A stretch of DNA of 64,000 nucleotides from Dama dama (GCF_033118175.1 NC_083711.1:42666001-42730000); one strand, 5' to 3'; counted from the stretch's first letter, positions 33,061 through 44,639 are shown. Numbers and translations are program-made. The notes: generated by a model from the letters alone, not told the origin.

Positions 33061-34359
33061 TATTCTGTTCCCACTTGTTTAATTTTGGATTATATGCAAT
33101 TAGAGCATTTTCTTCCTTTGTATTTTCTTCAGCTAAGTATTTAATTTCAAATGCTGCTACCCAAAATTCTCCTGGATTCCTGAGAATTGGCAGAGGGTGA
33201 GAATCCTCTATCCTTATCTGACAGCATGAAAGCTTTAGAATTTCACACTTCGTTCAAATCTTTCTCAGTCACCTCTGTTTGTCTTTCATCTAAGTTTTAC
33301 AGATGTTCTGAAGTTCCCAAAATAAATAGAGATAATTAGTGAACCACAATATCTGGAAGATAAGCAAGTGCTTACCTGTTTGCCTCGCCATCTGTTCCAG
33401 TTTGGATTGGATAAGTACACATTCAGTGGCCCCAAACAGCATGCAAGTCTCAAATACCCACTGTGGCTGGCTCCAGTTCTATCTGGTTGATTCTGATTAT
33501 TTCATTACAGCTGTTGAGATTTATAAACCCAGCAATTAAAAGAACGTAGACATGTTAATACCTAAGTAGTCCTTAACCACCATGCCTTAAAAAAGAAGTT
33601 TTACAAGACATTGTTTCACTGAAGGACTATTATTATTTTAATGGAACATGTTATACATGCACATTATTTTAAAAGATTTCTTTCTTCCTTTCTGGATTTG
33701 TCACGCCTTCATTTACAAATAGAAAATTAACTGTACTTTGTTTTTAATTGTTCCAAATATGATGATGGTGAAAAGAATCAATACAAATCCTAACTTTCCT
33801 ACCAATGTTTGTATGTGAAGATTAAGAGTGTCTGTGACTAGTTCAAAGTGATAATTTCTATTGGCTCAAGTCCATTAACTGCAGGGAAAAACACCTGGCA
33901 AGGAGGTTGGTAGCAGCCCGTTCCTGTTAACCTTTCAGCCTTCACAATAAGTATCCACAGGCACAGAGTCAGGGCCGCTAATTAACTGGCATTAAAGCTT
34001 CTGACAGCTAATAACTTTTTAAGGGTTTCCAGGACTAACTAAAAGAAAATGTTCTGATTAATTAAAATCAAAGAATTTTCAAATTCCATAATCCTAGAAC
34101 TGAATAATTTTTAGGCATATAAAGTAAAATAAGGATCAGTGCAGCCTCTAAGGAGACATTTTCTATAAACAAAATAGATTTTCAAAGTATATTATTTTGG
34201 CTACTTTAATCCAGTTTAATTTTCAGCTACTCTGCTCTATTTTTAGTAAAAGGGAAAATAACTAAGAAATGGAAAACTTAAGAGTGTCAACTCTAGAAGA
34301 TTTAACTAGCTTCTTCTCACCTTTAAAATAATTTCTGCTAGTGAATTATAAAAAGTCTT
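33061..34359. other. Single-copy DNA
   Basis: No gene or named repeat; contains the enhancer-like block at 33830-34060. Confidence 0.5.
33830..34060. promoter_or_regulatory. Enhancer-like single-copy block
   Basis: Contains an E-box cacctg (33892-33897), a homeodomain-type ctaattaac (33978-33986) and a TALE-type tgacag (34002-34007), all within an unusually little-decayed-looking single-copy stretch. Motif density suggests a developmental conserved element, but no conservation data are available here. Confidence 0.2.
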
Positions 34360-34525
34360 TGTGCAGAGTTGCTCCAGTCGTGTCCTACTCTTTGCAGCCC
34401 CTTAGATTATCCTGCCAGACTCCTCTGTCCATGGGATTCTGCAGGCAAGAATACTGGAGTGGGTTGCCATGCCCTCCTCCAGGGGATCTTTCTGACCCAG
34501 CGATCAAACCTGGGAAGTCCATAGA
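34360..34525 (-). mobile_element. Bov-tA SINE, head truncated
   Basis: 'gttgctccagtcgtgtcctactc' to 'gatctttctgacccagcgatcaaacctggg'; the distal head with the 'gcaggagac' block is missing, so the copy is about 50 bp short. Confidence 0.9.
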
Positions 34526-35261
34526 AACCCTTTAATCCCCAATAAATATGGGAGATTAAATTTCAGACCTGCACCGGAACCACTCTAAGAAGAATATTTA
34601 AAAGCTTGACCTATGCCCTTCTTTTTGTTTTGCCCATAAGAAAATCAAACAATTTGAAGGTGACCTATATCTATATAAGGAGGACCTGCTCTGCACTGCT
34701 TGTATGGAAGCTAAGATGGGCTTGAGGAGAAAGCCAAAGATGGAGAATCACTGAAACAGCTATGATCCTGCAAAAACTGAGTCAGAAGCCATCTTCTTTC
34801 TTGTGTCCAATAGCTGAGGTTAGTATTGGACACAACTCTATTTGAAGAAGGCGTGGATAAAGATTGGGGCAGGGAAGCAGTTCATGTCATTGCTGGCTTA
34901 AGGTGATGACAAAATGACAAAATAAGGGAACCATATTTGCACCAGAGTGAGGTTTCTTAGAGGAAAGTCTCAGCAACCTGTGGGTGTAGGAATGTTTAAA
35001 AAAAAAATGTGACATAGACACTCATGGCCCAGCTCCTCTGGATGGAAGGGATTAATACTATTTTTAAGACTGGAAAGGCTTTTCAGACAGTGAATAGAGA
35101 CCTTTATTGGAAAAACGACCCCATCCTTTGCCTCTTGTGTGTCGTCTTTATTCCTCATACTCATGCAGAGCATTTTATTTCCCATCATTTCCAGTCACCA
35201 AACAACGCTGTGACCCCAGCTGGGTGCCTTACCATTTAACTCAATTCTGACAGTATCTGCC
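34526..35261. other. Single-copy DNA, nothing recognised
   Basis: A tatataagg TATA-like string near 34673 is isolated, with no CpG or coding context. Frames at 34970-35239 are small and unrecognised on both strands. Confidence 0.45.
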
Positions 35262-36060
35262 TGGAGATAGTATCCGATTCTATAGACCAAGGGCCCAGTC
35301 TCACGAGACTGCTCCCCATTTCAGATGACAAGAGCAAACAGTAAGTCTCCAGGTCATCTACAACTTTTGTCCAACTTGGCTACAAATTAGGGGTTCCCAT
35401 GACCTTCTCCCTCTTGGATTAGCATTATTTGCTCAAGTGGCTCACAGAACTCAGGGAAAAACTCACGTATGTTTATCAGTTTAACAAAGGATATGATAGA
35501 GGATGGGCTTCCCAGGTGGCACTGGTGGTGAAGAACCTGCCTGCCGATGCAGGAGATGCAAGAGATGTGGGTTTGGTCCCTGGGCCAGAAAGATCTGGAA
35601 AAGGTCATAACAACTTTCTCCAGTATTCTTGCCTGGAGAATTTCATGTACAGAGGAGCCTGGTGGGCTGCAGTCCATGGAGTCACGAAGAATCAGACATG
35701 ACTGAAGCAACTTAGCACTCATGCACACACGTGAGATGATACAGATGAACATCTAGATAAAGAGATACACAGGGTGAGGTCTGGAAAGGTCCTGAGATTA
35801 AGATCTTTTGTCCTTGTCGAGTCGGGCTGCATCACTCTCCCAGTGTGTGACATGCCAACTTGGAAGCTCTCTGAACCTTGTACTATTTATTGGGATTTTC
35901 GTGGAGGCTTCCTCACTGAAGAATGACAGATCATTAACTTCATTTTTTCTTTCCCCTCTAGAGAACAGGGTTGTGGGATAGGGGGTAGGGGCTGAAAATG
36001 CCAAACATATAAAACAGCTTGGTCTTTTTGGTGACCAGCCGCTATCCAGGAGCATTTATG
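35262..36060. repeat. Old mammalian interspersed repeat split by Bov-tA, family not named
   Basis: 'gggcccagtctcacgagactg', 'ccaacttggctacaaattaggg', 'gtggctcacagaactcaggg' on the left and 'acagatgaacatctagataaagagatacac', 'ggtctggaaaggtcctgag' on the right belong to one widespread old repeat. They join across the SINE at 35506-35722. I recognise the sequence type but not its family name. Confidence 0.4.
35506..35722 (+). mobile_element. Bov-tA SINE inside older repeat
   Basis: Head 'gggcttcccaggtggcactgg', B-box 'gggtttggtccctgg', body interrupted by small changes, end 'gactgaagcaacttagcac'. The sequences atgatagaggatg (left) and atgatacagatg (right) look like a decayed duplication. The 90-codon sense and 121-codon antisense frames are not genes. 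Confidence 0.93.
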
Positions 36061-37979
36061 AGCCCACCCGGTGTTACCTCATTAGAACAAGAAATACTCC
36101 CAGTGTTCTTATCATTTAGGAATGGTATGGATATATATATATATTTTATATTATTGATAAATATACATATTTTATATTACCTCGCAAGTACCCAATACAC
36201 TAAGGTAAAAACTTCACCTAGCTTCCAATCTAACTACCCAATTTTAGAGGGCCTGGAGAAGACAACATTTTTAGCTGTTTGCATGTAGGAGGTAAGATTC
36301 TGGGAAAACAAATTAAAGTAAGGCCCTACCTTCTTAGCATGGCAGGTTCTTTGAAATAAATTTTTTTTTCAGGGATGCAAATATTTCTAGTGAGAAAAAT
36401 GTGGCAGGTTAATACTTTGAAATGTTAACCACAGTTCTTTATAGTTCATCGCCTTTTTTTCTAGAGCAGGCAGCTACAATATCCCACATTAACATTTCAG
36501 GAAATGGATATGACCAATATGAGAAATGAAGAGAGAAAAGAAGAAACAACTTTTGAAAAGACTTTTGAAATTCCTTATTAGGAGAAAGGCCTTTGGACTT
36601 TCCAAACCTTAAAGTTTTTTTTTTTTTTTAAATCAGACATTGGAATTAGAAGACAACATGGTAGATGGAGTCAGTATTTTCCGGGCTTAGCAATTCAATA
36701 AAATCTACTTCGACTGAGAAGGAATAATCAGATGATAAGCAAGGAAGTTCATGTAAGGCTGGCCTCCGTGTTCTGTTCCTCCACCCTTGCTCGAAAACTG
36801 GACAGGCATAGACAGACCCCAAATCTCAGAGTAAGATTTGTTCCCTCTTTCCAAGTGAGTACCCGATCAAGTCCCAAAATCCAGACCTCCTCCTTGTTCT
36901 CAGTACTCTGTAGAGGCAAAAGACAGACTGGGATGACATGTATAAGATGAGAGAGCCTGGAGCAGCCTCATAGAATTTCTCACACTCTACAGCAGCAAGG
37001 GAGGGCAGCTGGTTGTTTTCTCAGCCTCCGAGAGACTGTATAAGTAACAGAGAGAGAGAGTCAGACCTGGAGAGTTCCTACAGAAGCGGGCATGAGAAAA
37101 CAGAGGCACCCTGCATTGGTCAGTGAGTGAGGATTAGACAGGAATATGCTCATCTCAGAGGATGTAGACAGGAAGAGCTCAAGACTGAGGAAGGACCAAT
37201 ACGATCTCCTCATTACTCAGAATACTAAGGTATTACCTAAGAACCCGTGATTTATGACAAAACTCCAGGAATAAAGGAAATGGTCCTAACTTAAGATTTT
37301 ATTTTTGTTTGATCAAATAGAGACCCCCAAAACAAAATTAAGTTGGAGTATAGAAAAATAAACAGATTTACACTTCTTGCCCACCTGAACTTTATGGAAT
37401 GGGATCTATATCCATTACATTTTAAATTTAAATGTAATTTAAATACATTTAAATTTATTAAACACATACTTTTAAATACATTAAACACATAATTTAAATA
37501 CATTAAACACATAAATTTATTCATGTGTCAGCTTTATTACATTCTATTAGAATGTGAGTTCCTGAGTGAAAGTGCTTTACATCTCTTTCATCTTTCTGAT
37601 TTCCAGGGATCTCAAAAATACAAAGGAAGTTTATATTTACTCAATGGTTTTGAATGGTTTAATCCAAAAATATTCCTAGTAGCAAATTTTCTTGGGTAAC
37701 CAATCAATTATCCACCATTATCAAGCTTGGTGCTCAGGTACTTTTATAATTTCGATGAGTCTTCAGACATAAGTAGCTATAGTTGAACATCAGCTAATCC
37801 AAAGACTTTGTGAAAGGGCAGCAAACCAGAAGGTCCTAGAAACTTGAGTATATAGGTACCCAGTCTCAATATCTGATATCACTCTACTTCTTGAAGTACT
37901 GTCTTCTGTCTTTTGGTTTCTAATATACTCGACTCAACTCATCTAGCCTTATTCCTATCTTCATGTACCTCTTTGCATG
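36061..37979. other. Single-copy DNA with small tandem repeat
   Basis: (TA)n at about 36129-36144, a T run at 36617-36629, a purine-rich moderately GC block at 36740-37210, and the AT minisatellite described next. No gene. Confidence 0.5.
37424..37518. repeat. AT-rich minisatellite with perfect inverted repeat
   Basis: About three units of 22-24 bp with core attaaacacata (near 37457, 37480 and 37502). Immediately upstream, arms aaatttaaatgta (37424-37436) and tacatttaaattt (37444-37456) are perfect reverse complements around a 7 nt loop. Confidence 0.9.
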
Positions 37980-38206
37980 GATGTGCGTTCAGTCGTCTGA
38001 CTCTTTGCCACCCCGTGAATTGTATCCTGCCAGGCTTCTAGGTCCATGGAATTTTCTCGGCAAGAATACTGTAGTGGTTGCCATTTCCTCCTCCAAGAAA
38101 ATCTTCCTACTCCAGGCGATCTTCCTCACTCAGAGATTGAACCCAAATCTCTTGCATCTCCTGCATTGGCAGATGGATTCTTTACCACTGTGCCACCTGG
38201 GAAGCC
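37980..38206 (-). mobile_element. Bov-tA SINE
   Basis: Antisense: 'gtgcgttcagtcgtctgactc' to 'taccactgtgccacctgggaagcc'. An internal duplication-like expansion near 38090-38130 ('aagaaaatcttcctactccaggcgatcttcctc') makes it slightly long. Overlapping + frames are antisense SINE. Confidence 0.92.
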
Positions 38207-38274
38207 ATCATTGTGCACTCCTGCTTAAGTTTTTTGGGAGTTGGTTTCTCCTTCATTGATCTTATTCAAACTCC

Positions 38275-39295
38275 AGGTTATAAATTCCACCTGGATACTG
38301 ATGATTCACGCATTTATATATCTGACTCATTTTTCTCTCCTGAGCTCCAACTGCCCCCTTGCCTCTGCATCTAGAAGTCTAATAGGCTTCTAAAATTTAA
38401 CATGTCTAAAACTGAGCTCCTCATATACTCCCTAAAGCCAACTCCTCCAACAGTTTGTTGCCATCTCAGTAGATGGCAATCTTCTGTTTCCAATTTCCTA
38501 ATCCAACAACCTGGTGTCATTCCTGACTACTCCTTTTTTTTCTCGAACTTCACATCCAAGCTCACACAGAAATCTTCTTGGTTCTATCTTTAAATATACC
38601 AGGAACCTTACCAGTCCCATCATGTCTACTGCTGTTGCACAAGTCCAAGCTGCCTTTGGCTCTTGTCTAGATGGTTGTAACAGCCTCCTAGCTGGCCCCT
38701 CTGCTTCTAACCTTGTCCCCCTGCAGCCTATTATTAACATGGTGATCACAGTAATTCTTTTACATTTTAATCAAACTAGGTCACTTCTCTGCTCCAAATT
38801 TTTCCATGGCTAATTCAGAGTAAACCCCCCAATCCTATCTATAACTCTTTCTAAGTAATTTGACCCCACAGGACCTCTTAGCCTTCATCCCTCCCTCTTA
38901 GAACCCAGTAACTCTGGCTGCCTTGCCCTTTCTCGAACATACCGGACATTTGTTCAAAACAAGTCCTCTGTGCTGCTGCTCTCACATTTGAGAATATTTT
39001 TCCCTATTTTATCAACATCGTTAGCTCTTCACTTGCTTCATATTTTTATTCAAAATTCATTTTTTTACTGTGACTTCCCTGGTCACTCTAAGATTTCAAA
39101 GCATAATCCTTGCATCATAGGATCTTTCCCTGTTTTATTATAATTTATTCTTAGTACACATCATTTATTCACACATGTATTTCACTTTGTTTTTCTTTAT
39201 TGTCTGTCTCTTTCTTGACAATCTTTCTTTCCTTACAAGCCCTATAGTAGTGCTGGGCATATGGTAAGTACTCAGTGAATATTTGTTGAATGATC
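38275..39295 (+). repeat. L2 LINE relic: RT C-terminal region to 3' tail
   Basis: About 1 kb of continuous L2 in sense orientation: 'tctcctgagctccaactgcc', 'aacatgtctaaaactgagctcc', 'gtcattcctgactactcc', 'ccatggctaattcagagtaaa', and a terminus 'gaatatttgttgaatgatc'. A 99-codon frame at 38514-38813 keeps recognisable RT-domain residues (CLDGCNSLLAG, LVPLQ). It is the best preserved L2 in the window but not functional. Confidence 0.75.
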
Positions 39296-40074
39296 ATTTA
39301 GTAAATAAGTTAGTATTTACTAAAGTCTTCCCAGATTCTTTTTTAGTTTTATTAATTTGTGGCCATATGAAAGAAATCCATCTTAGTAACAACGTTAGGT
39401 TTTACTCTAGTTTATTACAAAACTTATTATTAAAATGCTTTGGTAAAACTAGTTTGCATTTGATGAAATATTACTTTTCTCCTAGCAAATATGCTTTCTG
39501 ACTACAATGCTATCTAGAAAAGACTCTTCTAGTAATTAACATAAAGGTTATTTTCCTCACTGTAAATTGGTTCTTTATCCTAGGATGGTTTCTGGACTCA
39601 GTCTTAAAACAAGCATTATACTTTTAAATGAAATCTGTGTCTTTGTTGACAATCTTGTTTGCTTTCTTCTTTGCTTATGTTGTCACTTTTTATTAGAATT
39701 TTCAACTTCCTCATTTATGTTCATGAAAACCCAACATATTAAAGTTGTAATACTTTAGTACTTGTTACATTACTTTCCCTATTAGTGAACTGATTTTTGT
39801 CTGCAAATTGTCCACTCTTCTGGCATCAGGGAAGGAGAGAAGGACAATGCTCTCTCTGAAAGGAGGAGCATACGAAATTGGAGCAAAAGTGATAGAATTT
39901 TAATCTATTTCCAATGCTTTAAAGCCCCAGAGTGGGGTGAGGTCCACTGTATGTGTAAACAGAAAAAAATAAGAGCAGAAAGGCTATAACCTTGCTCAAC
40001 ATTTGCTCCCTCAGTAGGAAACTCCAGGGCTGCTTTGGCTAACATATATTCAGTAGTAACTAGCTCAGCATGCA
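39296..40074. other. Single-copy DNA, nothing recognised
   Basis: No gene or named repeat. Confidence 0.5.
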
Positions 40075-40497
40075 GGCTTCCCAGGTGGCGGTAATGGTAA
40101 AGAACCCATGAGAAGGTAAGGCACCCCACTCCAGTACTCTTGCCTAGAAAATCCCATGGATGGAGGAGCCTGGTAGGCTGTAGTCCATGGGGTTGTGAAG
40201 CGTTGGACATGACTGAACGACTTCACTTTCACTTTTCACTTTCACTCACTGGAGAAGGAAATGGCAACCCACTCCAGTGTTCTTGCCTGGAGAATCCCAG
40301 GGATGGCGGAGCCTGGTGGGCTGCCGTCTATGGGGTCGCACAGAGTCGGACACGACTGAAGCGACTTAGCAGCAGCAGCCAATGCAGGAGACTTAAGAGA
40401 TGTGGGTTTGATCCCTGGGTTGGGAAGATCCCCTGGAGAAGGGCATGGCAACCCACTTCAGTATTCTTGCCTGGAGAATCCCATGGACAGAGGAGTT
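40075..40497 (+). mobile_element. Bov-tA SINE split by a Bov-A2
   Basis: The head 'ggcttcccaggtggcggtaatgg..aaagaaccca' stops at about 40110 and resumes at 40378 with 'ccaatgcaggagac', B-box 'gggtttgatccctgg' and body to 'ggacagaggag'. Removing the insert restores a normal Bov-tA head apart from a few lost bases. The 3' end after 'gaggag' is missing. Confidence 0.88.
40111..40377 (+). mobile_element. Bov-A2 (dimeric Bov-A SINE)
   Basis: Monomer 1 runs from 'aaggcaccccactccagtac' to 'gacttcactttcacttttcac'. Monomer 2 runs from 'ggagaaggaaatggcaaccc' to 'gcgacttagcagcagcagcc'. No tRNA-like head in either half, as expected for Bov-A2. The second monomer carries the 'gggatggcggagcctgg' variant. 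Confidence 0.92.
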
Positions 40498-40729
40498 CAG
40501 CATAGTCAAAAGGGGTGGATAGTTTGGTTTGGTGGGGAGAAGGGTCTCAATGACATGTCCTTGCATCCTCAAGTTTCAGAGGGTATAGGTAGTGGTTAAG
40601 GCTTAACAAGAGAGCTTAGTGTGGCGGGAGCAACCTAGCTCAAAGGATTAGATGAAAGGAGTGGCAATGACTCAGTGGTCTGCAGAATCAGGGGTTGGAG
40701 GGAAGCTAGGTCAGCTTGAAGGCTAAGTT

Positions 40730-40816
40730 GTTATTGTTCTGTCGCTTTCCAACCCCATAAACTGCAGCAAGCCAGGTTTCCCTGTCCTTCACCATGTCCC
40801 AGAGTTTGCTCAAATG
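40730..40816 (-). repeat. Bov-A/BovB 3' fragment
   Basis: 'gttgttattgttctgtcgc' to 'cccagagtttgctcaaatgg' is the antisense BovB terminus, about 87 bp. Confidence 0.8.
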
Positions 40817-41409
40817 GAGGACCGAGAGACCAGACAAAACTAAGAAATTTAGAATCACAAGGGTACAGCCATAGAACAAAAAGTTTAACTCTGGGAAGTG
40901 ATCACCAGCTAACACTCTGGCCCTCAAGATTCGCTTGAGCATAGCGAACCTGCCTCTGCCGCTGCTTAAAGTCACGCAAGCTGCCCACACCCAGTATGCA
41001 ATTACCAGGGGACAGCAAATTGTGGCTTCCAGGCCGACACCGCCTGCTGTCTGATTTTGTATGTCCTGTAAGCTCAGAATGGTTTTTACATTCCTAAGTG
41101 GTTGAAAAATAACCCAATATTTTATAATATGTGAATATTATATGAATATCAAATTTCACTTAAAATATCCATAATTAAAGTGTAATTGGAGTATAGATTT
41201 CCTGCTGCAAAGGCATAGTTAAGTGGCTGCAATAGAGGCTATATGACTGATAATACTGTCTAGCTATTTACAAAAAATTTGCCCATCTTTGCAATATACT
41301 CTTAGAAAATAGACTAAGAAGATAAATCTGAAGAACTAAGCCATAACCTCAAAGAGACTGAATTAACCCCTAAGAGGTAATTTAATTATTTAATCTACTA
41401 AGTTTAATT
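40817..41409. other. Single-copy DNA, nothing recognised
   Basis: No gene or named repeat. Confidence 0.5.
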
Positions 41410-41621
41410 GGCACTTGTGGTAAAGAACCCGTCTGCCAATGCAGGAGACATAGAGACTTGGGTTCAATCCCTGGGTCGGGAAGATCCCCTGGAGGAGGGC
41501 ACAGCAACCCACTTTAGTATTTTTGCCTGGAGCATCTCAAGGACAGAGGAGCCTGGTGAGCTACAGTCCATGGGGTCGCAAAGAGTAGGATATGCCTGAA
41601 GTGACTTAGCATGCACACAAA
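41410..41621 (+). mobile_element. Bov-tA SINE
   Basis: Head shortened ('ggcacttgtggtaaagaaccc'), B-box 'gggttcaatccctgg', body to 'gaagtgacttagcatgcac'. Short direct repeats 'tttaatt' at 41403-41409 and 41622-41628 flank it. Confidence 0.92.
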
Positions 41622-41628
41622 TTTAATT

Positions 41629-42332
41629 AGAAAAAATTAGGATTATCAAGAAATTCCAGGTGATGCCAATCCTTACTCCGGAATGGCTCAATAGGCATCC
41701 TCAGTTATGAAATGCATCAGAGAGAGGTGCCCTCAATGGACTGAATAGATTCAGTACAGATTTCCTTTAGACCATCAGTAGATCCTGTTCGACCTACTCA
41801 CACGTTATGCGATTATAGTTTATAGCAAGTATCAAACACAGAAAGATTTTATTAGAACCCAAGCTTATGAAACCACTAGGCAAAACTGTGAAATAGCTTT
41901 TTTTTTTTTTTTCATCCTATCTCTTTCCTCGCCTTCCAAGAGAGTCCTATTTCTCTACCTGCTAAGGTATCAACCTCACTCAAGCTGTTTTATTGATGTC
42001 TCGTGTCATTCTTGCGTGTCCTACACTATTCTCTACAAGACAGTGGAAACACCTCATTTGTCTACATTGAAATATAAATGTCTGATAGTTATGAGTATCT
42101 CTCCCAGATATTTTGAAAGTAATGATTTATTACTGAAAAGGAATAAATTCCAAGTGGAAGAACATTGTATTTGGTTATGTGCTTTCAGAATTAAGCTGTG
42201 GGCCCATGTTAACACAACGGGTCAATTTTTTAAGGAATCACATGTACGTATATGCTATTTTCTTTTTTGAAAAAAAAAAAAACAACTTGCATTACTCTTT
42301 GCAATTTTAAAAGAGTTAAAATAGGAAGAGGT
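41629..42332. other. Single-copy DNA, nothing recognised
   Basis: No gene or named repeat; T run at 41900-41914. Confidence 0.5.
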
Positions 42333-42344
42333 AAGAATTGATGT
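42333..42344. repeat. 12 bp target-site duplication, left copy
   Basis: aagaattgatgt; perfect match to 43751-43762. Confidence 0.9.
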
Positions 42345-42773
42345 ATCATTATTTACAGCATCGGACGTTACTTCCATCACTAGTCACATCCACAGCTGGT
42401 TGTTGCTTTTGCTTTGGCGCCATCTCTTCATTCTTTCTGAAGTTATTTCTTCACTGATCTCCAGAAGCTTATTGGGTACCTACCGACCTGGGGAGTTCAT
42501 CTTTCAGTGTCCTATCTTTTTGCCTTTTCATGCTGTTCATGGGCTTCTCAAGGCAAGAATACTGAAGAGGTTTTCCATTCCCTTCTCCAGGGGACCACAT
42601 TTTGTCAGAACTCTCCACCATGACCCGCCTGTCTTGGGTGGCCCTACATGGCATGGCTCATAGTTTCATTGAGTTAGACAAGGCTGCGGTCCAAGTGATC
42701 AGTTTGATTAGTTTTCTGTGATTGTGGTTTTCATTCTGTTGGCCCTCTGATGCATAAAGATAAAAAGCTGATA
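42345..42773 (-). mobile_element. BovB, inverted 5' segment
   Basis: Antisense BovB from the 5' half: 'cagcatcggacgttacttcc', 'agttatttcttcactgatctcc', 'ctccaccatgacccgcctgtcttggg', 'gttagacaaggctgcggtcc'. The orientation flips to sense at 42773/42774. Together with the next segment and the bounding duplications it forms one insertion. Confidence 0.9.
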
Positions 42774-43750
42774 GAGAAATCTGTATGCGGGTCAAGAAGC
42801 AACAGTTAGAACTGGACATGGAAAACAGATTGGCTCCAAATTGGGAAAGGAAAGGCTGTTAATTGTCACCCTGCTAATTTAACTTATATGCAAAGTATAT
42901 CATGCAAAATGCCAGGCTGGATGAAGCACAAGCTGGAATCAAGATTGCCAGGAGAAATATCAATAACCTCAGATACGCAGATGACACCACTCTTATGGCA
43001 GAAAGTGAAGAAGAACTTTCTAAGGAGCCTCTTGATGAAAGTGAAAGAGGAGAGTGAAAAAGTTGGCTTAAAACTCAACATTCACAAAACTAAGATCATG
43101 GCATTAAGTCCCATCACTTCATGGCAAATAAATGATAAAATAATGGAAACAGTGAGAGACTTTATTTTTGGGGGCTCCAAAATCACTGCAGATAGTGACT
43201 GCAGTCATGAAGTTAAAAGATGCTTGCTCCTTGGAAGAAAAGCTACCTAGATAGCATATTAAAAAGCAGAGACATTACTTTGCCAACAAAAGTCCATCTA
43301 GTCAAGGCTATGGTTTTTCCAGTAGTTGTGTATGGATATGAGAGCTGGACTATAAAGAACACTGAGCACTGAATAATTGATGCTTTTGAACTGTGGTGTT
43401 GGAGAAGACTCTTGGGAGTCCCTTGGACTGCAAGGAGATCCAACCAGTCCATCCTGAAGGAGATCAGTCCTGAATATTCATTGAAAGGACTGACACTGAA
43501 GCTGAAACTCCAATACTTTGGCCACCTAATGCAAAGAACTGACTCATTGGAAAAGACCCTGATGCTGGGAAAGATTGAAGGCAAGAGGAGAAGAGGGCGA
43601 CAGAGGATGAGATGGTTTGATGTTATCACCGACTTGATGGACATGAGTTTGAGTAAGCTCCAGGAGTTGGTGATGGACAGGGAAGCCTGGCGTGCTGCAG
43701 TCTATGGGGTTGCAAAGAGTAGGACATGACTGAGCAACTGAACTGAACTG
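42774..43750 (+). mobile_element. BovB, sense 3' segment
   Basis: Starts 'gagaaatctgtatgcgggtc' and covers the RT catalytic block onward to the 'gaactgaactgaa' end. The tacgcagatgac codons for YADD survive at 42974-42985, but frameshifts on both sides break the reading frame (open stretches 42888-43250 and 43412-43729). More than 1 kb of BovB between the two segments is absent. Confidence 0.95.
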
Positions 43751-43762
43751 AAGAATTGATGT
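43751..43762. repeat. 12 bp target-site duplication, right copy
   Basis: aagaattgatgt; follows the BovB tail. Confidence 0.9.
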
Positions 43763-43917
43763 TGGTTAAAGACGTATCTGAATTTTTAAGCCAAGTGGAA
43801 AGAAATATGTAAGTCATCACTTTTTCTTTAAACTCAATATTGAACATAAACATTACTGTTGATAGGGGTTAACATTTCTCTGATTAGTTACAAAACAACC
43901 ATGCCATTCAATTTTTC

Positions 43918-44205
43918 TGTCATTGTTCAGTTGCTAAATTGTGTCCAACTCTCTGTGACCTCCTAGACTGCAGCACTCCAGGCTCCTCTATCCTCCAATA
44001 TCTCTTGGAGTTTGCTCAAATTCCTGTTCATTGAATCAGTGATGCTATCTAACTATCTCATCCTCTGCCACCCTCTTCTCCTTTTGCCTTCAGTCTTTGC
44101 TAGCATCAGGACCTTTTTCAATGAGTTGGCTCTTTGCATCAGGTGGCCTTCAGCATCAGCAACAGTCCTTCCAATGAATATTCGGTGTTGATTTCCTTTG
44201 AGTAG
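43918..44205 (-). mobile_element. BovB 3' end with internal deletion
   Basis: 'tcattgttcagttgctaaattgtgtcc' to 'ccaatgaatattcggtgttgatttcc', antisense. A short block between 'gcatcaggtggcc' and 'ttcagcatcagc' is missing. It lies 155 bp from the sense BovB and is more diverged, so likely older. Confidence 0.9.
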
Positions 44206-44639
44206 AATCTTTGATTTTATTTAATTCCTAGAAACAATTCTGTGAATAGATATTTTAATTTCCCAGCTATTATTACCAATAAATTTAATCATTTCCCACT
44301 GTGGGTTATGTAGCCTTTAAGTGACAAAGCCAGGAGTTAAGTTCAAGTCTGTATAACTTCAAAGATTTTTTTAAGTTAAAAGTTAACCACTGCTTGACTC
44401 TAATTTCTGATGTTTGAAATACATTTTTTTCAAGTAACTTCGATTTTAAAAAATAGTTATTGAATTTTCTATACACTGGTCCTTAAAGGCTTCAGCAGAC
44501 TATTTTGTTTCTTGAATCCTCAAGGTTAAAAGGCCCAGTTTAACTATGATAGCATTCTTGGTAAAGGAGATATGGCAAGCTAGCAACACATTTTGCAGAG
44601 TTAACCTTGAAGTTATTTGATATTAAATCAGTTTTACTT

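Noticed and set aside
34665..34700. TATA-like tatataagg, considered as a core promoter
   Set aside because: Isolated string in AT-rich DNA without CpG enrichment, an initiator or a following reading frame.
38514..38813. 99-codon frame considered as an exon
   Set aside because: The residues match the C-terminal RT region of an L2 relic, and flanking L2 landmarks continue on both sides.
40140..40505. 121-codon + frame
   Set aside because: It is a translation of Bov-A2 and Bov-tA bodies, which often read open for 60-130 codons.
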